A DNA stretch of 20,073 nt from Aquificota bacterium (GCA_013153455.1 JAADEK010000052.1:1-20073), one strand, 5' to 3'. Shown: positions 1 through 8,826, counted from the stretch's first letter. Notes: generated from the sequence alone by a model not told the origin. Program-made: numbers and translations.

Positions 1-1
1 G

Positions 2-259
2 GAGCTTACATTCCGCAAGGACTGGGCGGTTGACGTAATCAGGAACGATTACGAGATAATAAAGGACGGGCGCGTTGATTTCCCGAAGAACTCCCCGGTT
101 GAGATAGTGATAATGCACGGGACGAAAGACCAAATAGTCCCCGTTTCGCTTTCGGAGCTTTTCGTGCGCGAGGTGAACGTCAAGAAGTTCCTGAAGGTTG
201 AGGACGACCACAGGCTCTCGGAGACGTTTGAGAAGTATATAGGGGAACTTATAATTTAA
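2..259 (+). CDS. Alpha/beta-hydrolase family protein, C-terminal fragment (5' end outside window)
   Basis: An open frame runs in from the window edge and ends at TAA 257-259, giving the last 85 residues. It contains HGTKDQIVP, which matches the strand and loop carrying the catalytic acid in alpha/beta hydrolases (D in TKD), and about 28 residues later DDHRLSE, which fits the catalytic-histidine loop (H). The nucleophile elbow (GxSxG) would lie upstream and cannot be seen. It is likely a small cytoplasmic esterase or peptidase-like hydrolase; the substrate cannot be judged. Its last codons contain the predicted smc promoter, whose -10 hexamer overlaps the stop codon, so smc is probably transcribed at least partly on its own. 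Confidence 0.75.
   Translation, partial: ELTFRKDWAVDVIRNDYEIIKDGRVDFPKNSPVEIVIMHGTKDQIVPVSLSELFVREVNVKKFLKVEDDHRLSETFEKYIGELII
228..255 (+). promoter_or_regulatory. Predicted sigma-70-type promoter of smc, leaderless
   Basis: TTGAGA (228-233), a 16-nt spacer and a perfect TATAAT (250-255) lie inside the last codons of the upstream hydrolase gene. The smc ATG follows the -10 box after only 9 nt, so initiation about 7 nt downstream leaves a 2-3 nt leader. No Shine-Dalgarno sequence sits at a useful distance. Of all candidate promoters in the window, this has the best match in both boxes. Confidence 0.6.
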
Positions 260-264
260 ACCTG

Positions 265-3200
265 ATGACCAAAGGAGCTTATATAGAGAAAATCGTGGTG
301 GAGGGGTTCAAGTCCTACGGAACGAAGAGAAAAGAGATACCCCTCGGTGAGGGTTTCGTCGCGGTTGTGGGACCGAACGGTGCGGGAAAATCAAACGTAG
401 GCGACGCTATAGCCTTCGCCCTCGGTCTGAGCACAGCGAGGGCGCTCAGGGCTAAGAACCTCAGTTATCTCATCTTTTCAAAAAACGGTCAAAGGGCACC
501 GCACGCATACGTTGAGGTTCACTTCAGGAATCTCGGGGCGTTTCCCGTTCCCGACGAAAGGGTTGTTATATCAAGAAAGGTTACGCCCGAAGGGCGTAGT
601 ATCTTTAAAATAAACGGTGTAAACGTAAGGGAAAAAGACCTCAGGGATTTCCTCGCAAAAGCGGGCATATACGAAAACGCATACAACGTAGTGTATCAGG
701 GGGATATCGTAAAGTTCCTAAAGCTCACCCCGACCGAAAGGAGGAAAATCCTTGAGGAGGTCTCGGGTATAGCGGAATACGAAAGGAAAAAGGAAAAAGC
801 CCTTGAGGACCTCGCTCAGGTAGAGCTAAAGGTAAAGGAGATAGAGCTACTCCTTGAGGAGGTAAAGGAAAGGCTTGAGAAACTCAGAAAGGAAAAGGAA
901 GAGCTTGAGAGATACGAGAAACTGAAGAACGAGGAGCTACTCCTCCGCGCAAAGATAATAAGAAAGGAAGAGATAAAACTACTTAGGGAAAGGGAGAGAC
1001 TCCTTTCGGAGCTCCGAGACAAACAAAATAAGCTAAAGGAACTCTTGAGTCTCATACAAGAAAAGGAAGGGGAGCTTGAGGAGAGGGAAAAAGAGCTGAA
1101 GGAGGTCTCCGAGCTCATAGTCCCCCACAAGGAAAAGGTGGGAAGACTCCTTGAGAAGGTTGAGGGAACAGAAAGGTTACTGAAGCAAAAGGAAGAAGAG
1201 CTAAATGAAGCAAGAAAGAGGAAAGAAGACCTTAGGGTTCTCCTTGAGAACCTGAGAAAGGATGCGGAAACACTTGAGAGGGAGATTTCCGAGCTCACAA
1301 AAGAGCACGAGAAGCTAAAGCGGGAATACGACGAGCTGAAGAAGCTTGAGGAGGAAAAGCTAAGGGAGCTTGAAGCTCAAGAGGAGAGACTCAGGATAAC
1401 CCTTGAGGAGGTGAGACGTCTTGAGGAGGAAAAGGAGCTAATAACGGAAAAGCTTGAGAAACTCCTCTCCGAAAAGAGGGAGCTTGAAACGAGGGCTAAG
1501 GAGCTTGAGTTCAAGATAAAAAAGACGGAGCAGGAGATAAAAGACCTCATTGAGGAGGCAAACCGGGAAAAAGAAAGGCGTGAGAAGCTGAAAGAAGAGC
1601 TTGAGAAACTCCTTGAGATAAAAAAAAGGGAGGAAGCCCAAAGGGAGAAGATAGAGCGGGATATAAAACTATACGAAAAGCGCCTGAAGGACATAAGGAA
1701 AGAACTTGAGGAGATTCTAAAGGAAAGGGGAGCGATTGAGGGAGAGATTCGTTCCGCGGGGGAAGCTTGGGAGGTTTTCAAGGACATAAAGGGCGTTTAC
1801 GGTAGCGTCGCGAGCCTGATAAAGGTAAAAGAACCGGAGCACATAACCGCTATAGAGGTGGCGGGCGGGGGAAGGCTCAGACATATCGTCGTTGAGAACG
1901 AAGACGTAGCAAAGGAGTGCATAGACACCGCGAAAAGGCTCGGGCTCGGGCGCTTCAGCTTTATACCCTTGAGTCGCGTAAGGGCGGAAACAAAGCCACT
2001 CAGATACCCGCGCGTTAAGGGTGCGGTTGATTTCGCGGTGAATCTCGTTGATTACGACCCGAGGTTTGAGAAAGTCGTAAGGTTCGTCTTCGGGGATACG
2101 CTGATAGTTGAGGACTTCCAAAGCGCGAAGGCGATAGGTATAGGGAACTACAGGATGGTCACACTTGAGGGTGAGCTCTTTGAAAAGAGCGGGGTGATAA
2201 GCGGGGGAAGCACGAAAGGCGGGGGAGAGCTATCCCTCCAGCACACAAAACAACTCCTTGAGGAGCTGATAGCAAAGGAGGAGAAACTAAAGAAAGAGGA
2301 GGGGGATATACAGAGAAAGATAAAGGAGCTTCGCTCCCTGTTTTCGGAAAAGCTCGCCCTCCTTCGCGTCACGGAGAGAAAGATTCAAGAGATAAAAAAC
2401 GAGCTCACAAGTATATCCGAAGAAGAATACGAGAGAAAAACAAAAAGGGCGAGGGAATACGTAGAAACCCTGAGGGAAAAGCTCAAAGAGACGCTCTCGC
2501 GTATAAATACCGTTGAGGACGAGATAGGATACCTGAAGGAGAAGCTCTCAAACCTGAAGCTAAAGGAGCAGGACACGAGAAGACACTACTCGCGCGAGGG
2601 ACTTGAGGAAAAGAGGAGGGAATACAGCGCGGTAAGGAGGAAGGTAAACGAGAAGGAAAGCGAACTGAGGGCTCTTGAGGGCGAACTTAACAAAAAGAGG
2701 TATGAACTTGATTACGTAAAGAAGGAGATAACGAACAAGGAAAGCGAACTTTCGTATCTTACGGACAAAACCCGCGAGCTTGAGAGGGAAATAAAAGAGC
2801 TGAAAGATGAGCTAAGGAGGGCAAAGGAGGAGATAAAGAAAACGGAAGAGAGCGTTTACGGGCTCTTCAAAAGGAAGGAAGAGCTTGAAAAAGTCGTTAG
2901 CTCCCTCAGGGCGGGCTTGGGCTCGCTTAAGCTGAAGGAGCAAGAACTCAGGGAGTCCATACACGAGCTTGAGAAACAACTCCAGAGCGTTGAGCAAAAG
3001 CTCGGGGAGCTAAAAACTCAGCTTTCGGAGATACCGCTTGAACCTCCCGAGGAGGTTCCCGAGAGCGTATCAAAGCTCAAGGAGGAGCTTCGTCGCGTAT
3101 CGGAAGAGTTACAAAGACTCGGCGGGGTTAACATGAGGGCGAGGGAGGACTACGAGGAGGAGCTTTCCCGATACGAGGAGCTAAAGGACAAAAGACAAAA

Positions 3201-3735
3201 GTTAAAGGAAGAGAGCAAAGCGATAAGGAACCTGATAGATGAGATAGAGACAAAGAAAAGGAAGGTCTTTCTTGAGACCTTCAGGAGCGTAAACAAGAAC
3301 CTAAAGAGGATTTTTTCCTTCCTCTCGCCGGGCGGGAGGGCGGAGATGTTCCTTGACAACGAGGAAGACCCCTTTTCGGGCGGTGTTCAGCTCGTCGTAA
3401 AGCCGAGGGGTAAGGACGTTCAATACCTTGAGGCGATGTCGGGGGGCGAAAAGACACTCGCCGCCCTCGCCCTCATCTTCGCCATTCAGGAGCACAAACC
3501 CTCACCCTTTTACTACTTTGACGAGGTTGACGCTCACCTTGACGAGGTGAACGCGAGGAAGGTCGGTCAGCTCATAAGGGAAAAGTCTAAGGACGCCCAG
3601 TTTATCGTCGTGACGCTGAGGGAGGTGGTAGCGTCCTTCGCGGACCGCATAATAGGCGTAAGCGCGAGGGGAGGGGTTTCGGAGGTCTTCACGCTTGAGA
3701 ATACCGCCCTTGAGGAGCTCGTAAAGAGCTCCTGA
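265..3735 (+). CDS. smc: Chromosome segregation ATPase SMC (archaeal-type)
   Basis: A 1156-residue SMC, the ATPase core of bacterial condensin, which compacts and segregates the chromosome as a ring with ScpA/ScpB. Domain order is complete: an N-terminal ATPase lobe with Walker A GPNGAGKS (36-43), a long coiled coil (about 160-500), a hinge (about 505-655) with glycine-rich turns such as GVISGGSTKGGG, a return coiled coil (to about 1000), and a C-terminal lobe with signature MSGGEK (about 1058-1063) and Walker B FYYFDEVDAHLD (about 1081-1092). The segment after the N-lobe, QGDIVKFLKLTPTERR then SGIAEYERKKEKAL, resembles Pyrococcus SMC more than Bacillus SMC. The start is fixed by the promoter immediately upstream and by a normal SMC N-terminus. 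The gene converges on the sulfur-carrier gene with 3 bp between stops. Confidence 0.97.
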   Translation: MTKGAYIEKIVVEGFKSYGTKRKEIPLGEGFVAVVGPNGAGKSNVGDAIAFALGLSTARALRAKNLSYLIFSKNGQRAPHAYVEVHFRNLGAFPVPDERVVISRKVTPEGRSIFKINGVNVREKDLRDFLAKAGIYENAYNVVYQGDIVKFLKLTPTERRKILEEVSGIAEYERKKEKALEDLAQVELKVKEIELLLEEVKERLEKLRKEKEELERYEKLKNEELLLRAKIIRKEEIKLLRERERLLSELRDKQNKLKELLSLIQEKEGELEEREKELKEVSELIVPHKEKVGRLLEKVEGTERLLKQKEEELNEARKRKEDLRVLLENLRKDAETLEREISELTKEHEKLKREYDELKKLEEEKLRELEAQEERLRITLEEVRRLEEEKELITEKLEKLLSEKRELETRAKELEFKIKKTEQEIKDLIEEANREKERREKLKEELEKLLEIKKREEAQREKIERDIKLYEKRLKDIRKELEEILKERGAIEGEIRSAGEAWEVFKDIKGVYGSVASLIKVKEPEHITAIEVAGGGRLRHIVVENEDVAKECIDTAKRLGLGRFSFIPLSRVRAETKPLRYPRVKGAVDFAVNLVDYDPRFEKVVRFVFGDTLIVEDFQSAKAIGIGNYRMVTLEGELFEKSGVISGGSTKGGGELSLQHTKQLLEELIAKEEKLKKEEGDIQRKIKELRSLFSEKLALLRVTERKIQEIKNELTSISEEEYERKTKRAREYVETLREKLKETLSRINTVEDEIGYLKEKLSNLKLKEQDTRRHYSREGLEEKRREYSAVRRKVNEKESELRALEGELNKKRYELDYVKKEITNKESELSYLTDKTRELEREIKELKDELRRAKEEIKKTEESVYGLFKRKEELEKVVSSLRAGLGSLKLKEQELRESIHELEKQLQSVEQKLGELKTQLSEIPLEPPEEVPESVSKLKEELRRVSEELQRLGGVNMRAREDYEEELSRYEELKDKRQKLKEESKAIRNLIDEIETKKRKVFLETFRSVNKNLKRIFSFLSPGGRAEMFLDNEEDPFSGGVQLVVKPRGKDVQYLEAMSGGEKTLAALALIFAIQEHKPSPFYYFDEVDAHLDEVNARKVGQLIREKSKDAQFIVVTLREVVASFADRIIGVSARGGVSEVFTLENTALEELVKSS

Positions 3736-3760
3736 AGCTCAGCCCCCCGCTATGGCGGGG
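3713..3760. other. Two adjacent hairpins at the smc / sulfur-carrier convergent junction
   Basis: The first inverted repeat is AGGAGCTC-GTAAA-GAGCTCCT (3713-3733), an 8-bp perfect stem that includes the first base of the smc stop codon. The second is CCCCGC-TATG-GCGGGG (3745-3760), a 6-bp GC stem within the last codons of the convergent gene. Neither is followed by a U-tract on either strand, so they are not classical intrinsic terminators. They might act as 3'-end stabilisers or as a bidirectional block to transcription. Both lie in coding sequence and could be incidental. Confidence 0.35.
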
Positions 3761-4014
3761 ACGATTGAGAGCGTGTCCCCGTCCTTTAGCTCCGTATCAA
3801 GACCCTTCAAGAACCTTATGTCCTCGTCGTTTACGTATAGGTTGACGAACTTCCTGAGCTCACCGTTTTCATCAACGAGCCTTTCCTTAAAACCGGGAAA
3901 GAGCTCCTCAAGCTTATCTATGGCTTCCCTTACGGTTTTCGCGTCTACCTCTACCTCTCCCTGACCGTTCGTGAGGCGCCTGAGGGGGGTGGGTATCCTA
4001 ACCACTACCGCCAT
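3739..4014 (-). CDS. CysO/MoaD/ThiS-family sulfur-carrier protein
   Basis: A 91-residue ubiquitin-fold protein ending in Gly-Gly (AIAGG), the C-terminus that is adenylated by an E1-like enzyme and then converted to a thiocarboxylate in this family. The central stretch FVNLYVNDEDIRFLKGLDT and the tail DGDTLSIVPAIAGG match the mycobacterial CysO carrier of cysteine synthesis better than typical MoaD (molybdopterin) or ThiS (thiamine). The ATG at 4012-4014 has a strong ribosome site, GGAGGT (4025-4020) with a 5-nt spacer, and a TAAAAT -10 candidate at 4038-4033, giving a leader of about 11 nt. No cysM, mec or moeB-like partner is in the window, so the pathway is inferred from similarity alone. 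A MoaD role remains possible. Confidence 0.88.
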   Translation of the reverse strand: MAVVVRIPTPLRRLTNGQGEVEVDAKTVREAIDKLEELFPGFKERLVDENGELRKFVNLYVNDEDIRFLKGLDTELKDGDTLSIVPAIAGG

Positions 4015-4073
4015 CTCTTACCTCCGTTAAACATTTTAACCGAAGGTAATTAAAAAAAACTGTGAAAAAGTCC

Positions 4074-4090
4074 TTTAGGATATTCCTAAA
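4074..4090. promoter_or_regulatory. 17-bp inverted repeat in divergent spacer, possible operator
   Basis: TTTAGGA-TAT-TCCTAAA is a perfect 7-bp inverted repeat with a 3-nt centre. It sits in the 178-bp spacer (4015-4192) between the minus-strand sulfur carrier and the plus-strand FadL-type gene. It lies about 60 bp upstream of the carrier start and about 100 bp upstream of the channel start. Its size and symmetry suit a dimeric regulator, but I do not recognise the regulator. The rest of the spacer is AT-rich. It holds a possible TATAAG -10 (4126-4131) for the channel gene without a convincing -35. Confidence 0.4.
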
Positions 4091-4192
4091 TATTGAAATC
4101 CTTATATAAAGAGCGCTCAAGGGGTTATAAGAAACTTCTATCAAGGGAGGGGGTAAAGCGCGTCTTTAATAAAAGGAGGAGGTGAGGAAGGT

Positions 4193-5536
4193 ATGAGAAG
4201 GTTCTGGCTCGGGGCGGTCTCACTCGCCTTGTTTGCGCCCTCCTTGTTTGCGACAAACGGGGACAACCTGATAGGTATAGGTCCCGCGTCCCGCGGTATG
4301 GGCGGTATAGGGACGGGTATGCCGGTCGGTGCGATAGACTCAATCTTCAGAAACCCGGCTTGGATGAGCTACTTCAATACAAAGCGCTTCTTCCTGAGCT
4401 TCGGCGGGATACTGTTCATGCCGAACGTAAAGGTAAGCTCGCGTATGCTCGTTGACGACAACCCCTTTGCCCCCTCGGGCGGTATGTTTATGTCAACAAA
4501 CGGGCGTATAAAGAGCGACGCGGATATGTTCATGGTTCCCGAGGTGGGTATAGTCCACAAGGTGAACGAGAGGCTCGCCCTCGGTATAGGTGCGTTCGGT
4601 GTCTCGGGTATGGGTGTTGACTTCAGGGACAAAGACCTCATGCCATCGCCCATGGGCGGGTATACGAACGCTCTTTCCCAGATGCACACGAGCTTTCAGT
4701 TCATGCGTCTCACCCCCGCGGTCGCATACAGGGTAAACGAGTTCCTCGCGGTGGGCGGTGCCGTACACATAGCTTGGGGCTCTCTTGATATGGGCGCTCA
4801 GATATGCGAGTGGGGAGATGCGGACGGTGATATGCTCCCAGAGCCCACCAGGTGCTGGAACGCGGGAGGAGGTCAGTCCCAAGATTTCGGACTCGGATTT
4901 AGCGTCGGGATTGCCCTTGACTTTGGCGACTTTATATACGCGGGCGTAGCTTATCAATCCCCTATATCAATGAAATACAAGAACGTCTTTGATAGCAACG
5001 GGGACGGGAAGTTTGAGGATATGAAGCTTGAACAGCCCCAAGAGTTTGCGTTCGGTGTGGGTGTTCGCCCGCTTGAGAACCTGAAGGTGGGTCTTGACGT
5101 AAGGTGGATAGATTGGTCGGGTGCGGACGGATACGGGGATTTCGGTTGGGAAGACCAATGGGTCTTTGCCCTCGGTGTTGAGTTCAAGCCTTTGGACACC
5201 CTCGCCCTGAGGGCGGGATACAACTACGGTAAGACACCCATTCGCGACAAGGACAACCTCAACCCCATGGTTCCGAAAAACAGGGTTCCCGACCTTGCGC
5301 GGGCGTTTACGGACTTTGAGCTATACTGGTTTAACCTCGTGGGTTTTCCCGCTATAGCGGAGCATCACCTCACGCTCGGTCTCAACTGGAGACTTACCCC
5401 GAACTTTGACCTTGACCTCTCTTACGTCTACGCCCTCCCGAGCACCGTAAGCGCGAAAGCGATGGGAGGCGCAGGTGAGGTATCCGCGCGCATGTTCCAG
5501 CACTCTATAGGTATTGGTTTAAATTGGTCTTTCTGA
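4193..5536 (+). CDS. OmpP1/FadL/TodX-family outer membrane channel
   Basis: A 447-residue outer-membrane beta-barrel of the FadL family, which moves hydrophobic molecules across the outer membrane. It has an N-terminal signal peptide ([20 protein letters not shown]), then the family's N-terminal plug with GxGPxSRGMGG and the conserved NPA motif (RNPAW). Strands alternate aromatic and polar residues, and the protein ends in NWSF with the terminal Phe expected for BAM-dependent insertion. An acidic loop with DADGD is bracketed by Cys205 and Cys221, and residues 267-276 ([10 protein letters not shown]) resemble a calcium-binding loop. The start has a strong AGGAGGAGGTG ribosome site. Its last 32 bp overlap the convergent bioF gene. 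The substrate is unknown; in a sulfur-oxidising lineage, hydrophobic sulfur is one possibility. Confidence 0.9.
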   Translation: MRRFWLGAVSLALFAPSLFATNGDNLIGIGPASRGMGGIGTGMPVGAIDSIFRNPAWMSYFNTKRFFLSFGGILFMPNVKVSSRMLVDDNPFAPSGGMFMSTNGRIKSDADMFMVPEVGIVHKVNERLALGIGAFGVSGMGVDFRDKDLMPSPMGGYTNALSQMHTSFQFMRLTPAVAYRVNEFLAVGGAVHIAWGSLDMGAQICEWGDADGDMLPEPTRCWNAGGGQSQDFGLGFSVGIALDFGDFIYAGVAYQSPISMKYKNVFDSNGDGKFEDMKLEQPQEFAFGVGVRPLENLKVGLDVRWIDWSGADGYGDFGWEDQWVFALGVEFKPLDTLALRAGYNYGKTPIRDKDNLNPMVPKNRVPDLARAFTDFELYWFNLVGFPAIAEHHLTLGLNWRLTPNFDLDLSYVYALPSTVSAKAMGGAGEVSARMFQHSIGIGLNWSF

Positions 5537-6638
5537 GGGCGCGCAGGAGGGCACGCTTTAGGTGCGCGAGGTCCTCATCGGTGTAGCGCAAGGAAGCGGT
5601 GAGCCTCAAGCGCGCGGAGCCTCTCGGAACGGTTGGGTAGCGTATTGCTTGAACGAACACGCCCTCCGAAAGGAGGGCGTCTTTGAACTTTAAAACGAGT
5701 GATTCGTCCCCGAGGATAATCGGTATTATCGGTGTCCCGTGGTAGCGAAAGGGGAGTCCGAGCTCCTTAAGAATCCTTACGATTTTCCTTTCGGTTTTTC
5801 TGAGTCTTTTTACGAGGGAGGGGTTTTTTGATACTATGCGGAGCGCGGTTTTTGCACCCGCGCAAAGGGGGGAAGGGATGGAGGTTGAGAATATCGCGCT
5901 TCTTGCGCGGTTTGTGAGGTAATCGGTAAGGGTTTTCGTTCCGCACACGAAGGCTCCGTAGCTTCCCAAGGCTTTTGAGAGCGTTCCCATGAGAACGATA
6001 AACTCCTCGTGGGGAAGTCCGAAATGCGAAAGCCCCCCGCTCCCGAGAACGCCCGTCGCGTGAGCTTCGTCAAGGTATAGCATACAGTCGTATCTCTTTG
6101 CTATCTCAACGAGGCGGGGTATGTCCGCTATATCCCCGTCCATGCTGAAGACCGTATCGGTAACTATGAGAACCTTTTTGTATTTTTTCCTGTTTTTGTC
6201 AAGGAACGCCCGAAGGGCGTCGTAATCTTTGTGTTTGAAGATTTTCTTTTTTGCTTTTGAGAGGCGAACGCCGTCTATGATTGACGCGTGGTTCAGCTCG
6301 TCGCTAAGAATGAGGTCTCCTTCCCCCGCGAGCGCCGGTATGCTCCCGACGTTTGCGAGATACCCGCTCCCGAAGAGTATACAGCTCTGGGTTTTCTTGA
6401 AGCGGGAAAGCTCGCGCTCAAGCTCCTCGTGGTAGCGCGTGTATCCGGACACGAGCTGTGATGCGCCCGAACCCAGCCCCGCCTCCTTTAGCGCTTCTTT
6501 TGCGGAGCGAACGACGAGGGGGTGGTCCCTCAGGGCGAGGTAGTCGTTTGAGCAAAAGTCCTTAGCTTTTACCTTCTTCCTTTCCCTGTAGAGGTTTTCC
6601 TTCTTTATCCTTGAGAGTTCTTCCTCCATCCACCTCAT
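5505..6638 (-). CDS. bioF: 8-amino-7-oxononanoate synthase
   Basis: A 377-residue PLP-dependent alpha-oxoamine synthase that condenses pimeloyl thioester with L-alanine in biotin synthesis. Visible features are the N-terminal FCSNDYLAL segment, [31 protein letters not shown], the cofactor-binding [11 protein letters not shown], and the PLP lysine in [11 protein letters not shown] (Lys222). KBL and serine palmitoyltransferase belong to the same fold, but the length and motifs fit BioF best. The ATG overlaps the PBP1A stop as ATGA (6635-6638), so translation is probably coupled; no clear Shine-Dalgarno is present. An ATG three codons later (6629) is an alternative start. The 3' end overlaps the FadL-type gene by 32 bp on the opposite strand. 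No other biotin gene is in the window. Confidence 0.93.
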   Translation of the reverse strand: MRWMEEELSRIKKENLYRERKKVKAKDFCSNDYLALRDHPLVVRSAKEALKEAGLGSGASQLVSGYTRYHEELERELSRFKKTQSCILFGSGYLANVGSIPALAGEGDLILSDELNHASIIDGVRLSKAKKKIFKHKDYDALRAFLDKNRKKYKKVLIVTDTVFSMDGDIADIPRLVEIAKRYDCMLYLDEAHATGVLGSGGLSHFGLPHEEFIVLMGTLSKALGSYGAFVCGTKTLTDYLTNRARSAIFSTSIPSPLCAGAKTALRIVSKNPSLVKRLRKTERKIVRILKELGLPFRYHGTPIIPIILGDESLVLKFKDALLSEGVFVQAIRYPTVPRGSARLRLTASLRYTDEDLAHLKRALLRALRKTNLNQYL

Positions 6639-8818
6639 CTGAGTCCGAGTATGAGCTGGAGGTCCGAGCAGGTGATGCTCGGCTCAGTTCCTTTAACGAA
6701 GACCATGTTAACGCCCGAGCACGTCTCGTCCGCAACGACGAGGTCACGTGTGTTTATCCTCACGACGATGTTCTCCGGGGGCAGCGGAAAGTCCTTTTTG
6801 GGGTAGTATTGGGTTATTACCTTCATGTAGTCTATCCAAATGGGGAGGGCTACGCGTGAGCCTGACATCCTCCTTCCCATTGATTTCTTCACATCATACC
6901 CGACCCATACTCCCGTGACGATATCGGGCGAGAAGCCCACGAACCAAGCGTCTTGGTAGTCGTCCGTTGTTCCCGTTTTTCCCGCGACGACGCGGTTTAT
7001 CTTCCTCGCCCTCACCGCGGTTCCCTCAAGGACTACAGCCCTCAGCATATCAACGAGAACCCTCACCTCGGGAGCGGGTAGAACTTCTTCGCACCTTGGC
7101 TCGTTTTCCTCAAGGACGTTCCCTTTCTCGTCAAGTATCTTCTTTACAAAGAAGGGCTCACACCTTTTGCCGAGGTTCGCAAAGACTTGATAAGCGGAGG
7201 TGAGTTGTAGGGGTGTGACCTCAACCGTCCCGAGCGCGAGCGAGTAGTAGGGTTTTAGGTTATCAAGCCCTACCTTCTTCCCTACGGTGAGGACTATCTT
7301 AAAGCCCACCTCGTCAAGTAGGTTCACCGCTGCGGTGTTTATGCTCCTCGCCAGAGCATACCTGAGCGTGAGCTTTCCGTATGTCCTCCTGTCGTAGTTC
7401 TTAGGTATCCAGTCTTTACCCCGTGAGGGGTCGTAGTATGCCCTCGGGGATGCGTCAACGATGGATATCTGCGTCATCCCCGAAAGGAGCGCACCGAGGT
7501 ATATGACGGGCTTTATGGCGGAGCCGGGCTGTCTGTAGGCTTTCGTCGCCCTGTTGAACTGGGAGTATGCGTAGCTCCTTCCCCCGACGATAGCCTTTAT
7601 CGCGCCCGTCTTTACGTCTATACTGACTATACTTCCCTCAAGGTCCGGTATTATCTCAACCTTGTCCCTCCCGAGATACCTCACAAATATGTATTTGTGC
7701 CCCCGAACGCTGAGGTTCTTAATCTCACCGAGCAGTTTCCTCCCGTGTATCTCAACCACCATCGTCTTCCCGTCGTATGAGAGTATCTTCGCCACGTATA
7801 CCTTTCCCCTCTTTAGCTCCTTTAGCTCCTTTTCCTTTTCGTATGCGAGTTTCATGTCTTGCTCGGTTTTCGGTAGGAAGGGTATACCCATTTTCTTGGC
7901 GAGCTTCTCAAGACCCTCCGAGAGGGCTTTTTGCGCCTGCTTTTGGTAGTCAAGGTTAACGGTTGTGTATATCTTCAGGTTTCCCTTGTATGCGAGCTCC
8001 CCGTATTTACGAAAGACGTATTCCTTTACCATGTCAAGGAAGTAGTCGGAAAACTTATACTTGTTTTCCCACTTCACCGAGAGGGGGAGCTTTACCGCGT
8101 TCTCATACTCCTGCGCGCTTATGTATCCCTCCTCATACATGCGCTTGAGGACGTAGTTCCTCCTTTCAAGGGCTTTCTCGGGTCTGTAGAAGGGGTTATA
8201 ACGGGCTGGGGCTTTTGGTAGTCCCGCGAGGAGCGCAGCTTCCTCAAGTGAAAGCTCCCAAACGTGCTTACCGAAATACTTCTGAGACGCAGCCTCAACC
8301 CCGTAAGTCCCGCTCCCGAGGTATATCTGGTTCAGGTAAAGTTCCAAAATCTTCTCCTTATCAAAGTGTCTCTCTATCTTTATGGCGAGGAGAGCTTCCT
8401 TTAGTTTTCTCTTCAGCGTTCTTTCGGGCGTGAGGAAGAGGTTCTTCGCGAGCTGTTGGGTTATCGTGCTCCCGCCTTGGACTATCCTCCCCGCCCTGTA
8501 GTTAGCCCACGCTGCGCGGGCTATAGCGAGGGGGTCCACACCGAAGTGGTGCCAGAAGTTCCTGTCCTCAACCGCTATGAACGCGTCTATAACGTGTTTC
8601 GGTATCTTGTCTATACTCACGTAAAAGCGCTTCTGAACGCCTATAGTCCCGTATAGCCTCCCCCTCTCGTCGTATACCTCCGAAGCCTGAGGAGGTTTCC
8701 ACGTCTCAAGGAGTGAAGGGTCAGGAAGGTTCTTGTATACGGTGTAGAGGAAGAAAAACAGGGCAAGGAGGGAAAGACCCAATACCCCCGCCAGAGCTAT
8801 GAGTATCTTTTTGACCAT
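6635..8818 (-). CDS. mrcA: Bifunctional penicillin-binding protein 1A (transglycosylase/transpeptidase)
   Basis: A 727-residue class A PBP that polymerises lipid II and crosslinks peptidoglycan in the periplasm. An N-terminal membrane anchor (about 5-27) is followed by a GT51 domain with catalytic Glu84 in AVEDRNFW, then QGGSTITQQLAKN (about 114-126) and the KILELYLNQIYLG motif. An OB-like insert (about 340-405) precedes the transpeptidase, which has Ser433-x-x-Lys436 (GSAIKP), SIN (from Ser492) and KTGT (from Lys614). Two cysteines near the C-terminus (ETCSG and ITCSD) could form a disulfide. The start has no Shine-Dalgarno. TAAATT at 8832-8827 lies 8 nt before the ATG, suggesting a leaderless message. 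It is the first gene of an operon with bioF, unlike the usual pairing of PBP genes with cell-wall or division genes. Confidence 0.96.
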   Translation of the reverse strand: MVKKILIALAGVLGLSLLALFFFLYTVYKNLPDPSLLETWKPPQASEVYDERGRLYGTIGVQKRFYVSIDKIPKHVIDAFIAVEDRNFWHHFGVDPLAIARAAWANYRAGRIVQGGSTITQQLAKNLFLTPERTLKRKLKEALLAIKIERHFDKEKILELYLNQIYLGSGTYGVEAASQKYFGKHVWELSLEEAALLAGLPKAPARYNPFYRPEKALERRNYVLKRMYEEGYISAQEYENAVKLPLSVKWENKYKFSDYFLDMVKEYVFRKYGELAYKGNLKIYTTVNLDYQKQAQKALSEGLEKLAKKMGIPFLPKTEQDMKLAYEKEKELKELKRGKVYVAKILSYDGKTMVVEIHGRKLLGEIKNLSVRGHKYIFVRYLGRDKVEIIPDLEGSIVSIDVKTGAIKAIVGGRSYAYSQFNRATKAYRQPGSAIKPVIYLGALLSGMTQISIVDASPRAYYDPSRGKDWIPKNYDRRTYGKLTLRYALARSINTAAVNLLDEVGFKIVLTVGKKVGLDNLKPYYSLALGTVEVTPLQLTSAYQVFANLGKRCEPFFVKKILDEKGNVLEENEPRCEEVLPAPEVRVLVDMLRAVVLEGTAVRARKINRVVAGKTGTTDDYQDAWFVGFSPDIVTGVWVGYDVKKSMGRRMSGSRVALPIWIDYMKVITQYYPKKDFPLPPENIVVRINTRDLVVADETCSGVNMVFVKGTEPSITCSDLQLILGLR

Positions 8819-8826
8819 AAAAAATA

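Noticed and set aside
816..1787. Long serine-rich open frames antisense to smc
   Set aside because: They mirror the Glu/Lys/Leu coiled-coil codons of smc on the other strand (CTC/TTC/TCC runs). They show low complexity, no ribosome site and no family resemblance.
780..3080. Many near-copies of CTTGAGGA-like strings in smc, resembling short DNA repeats
   Set aside because: They are Leu-Glu-Glu codons in heptad coiled-coil sequence with biased codon use, irregularly spaced and in frame.
4146..4159. GG-N10-GC upstream of the FadL gene as a sigma-54 promoter
   Set aside because: Only the GG and GC dinucleotides match. The rest (GGGAGG and AAGCG) does not resemble TGGCAC or TTGCW, and purine-rich DNA gives such matches by chance.
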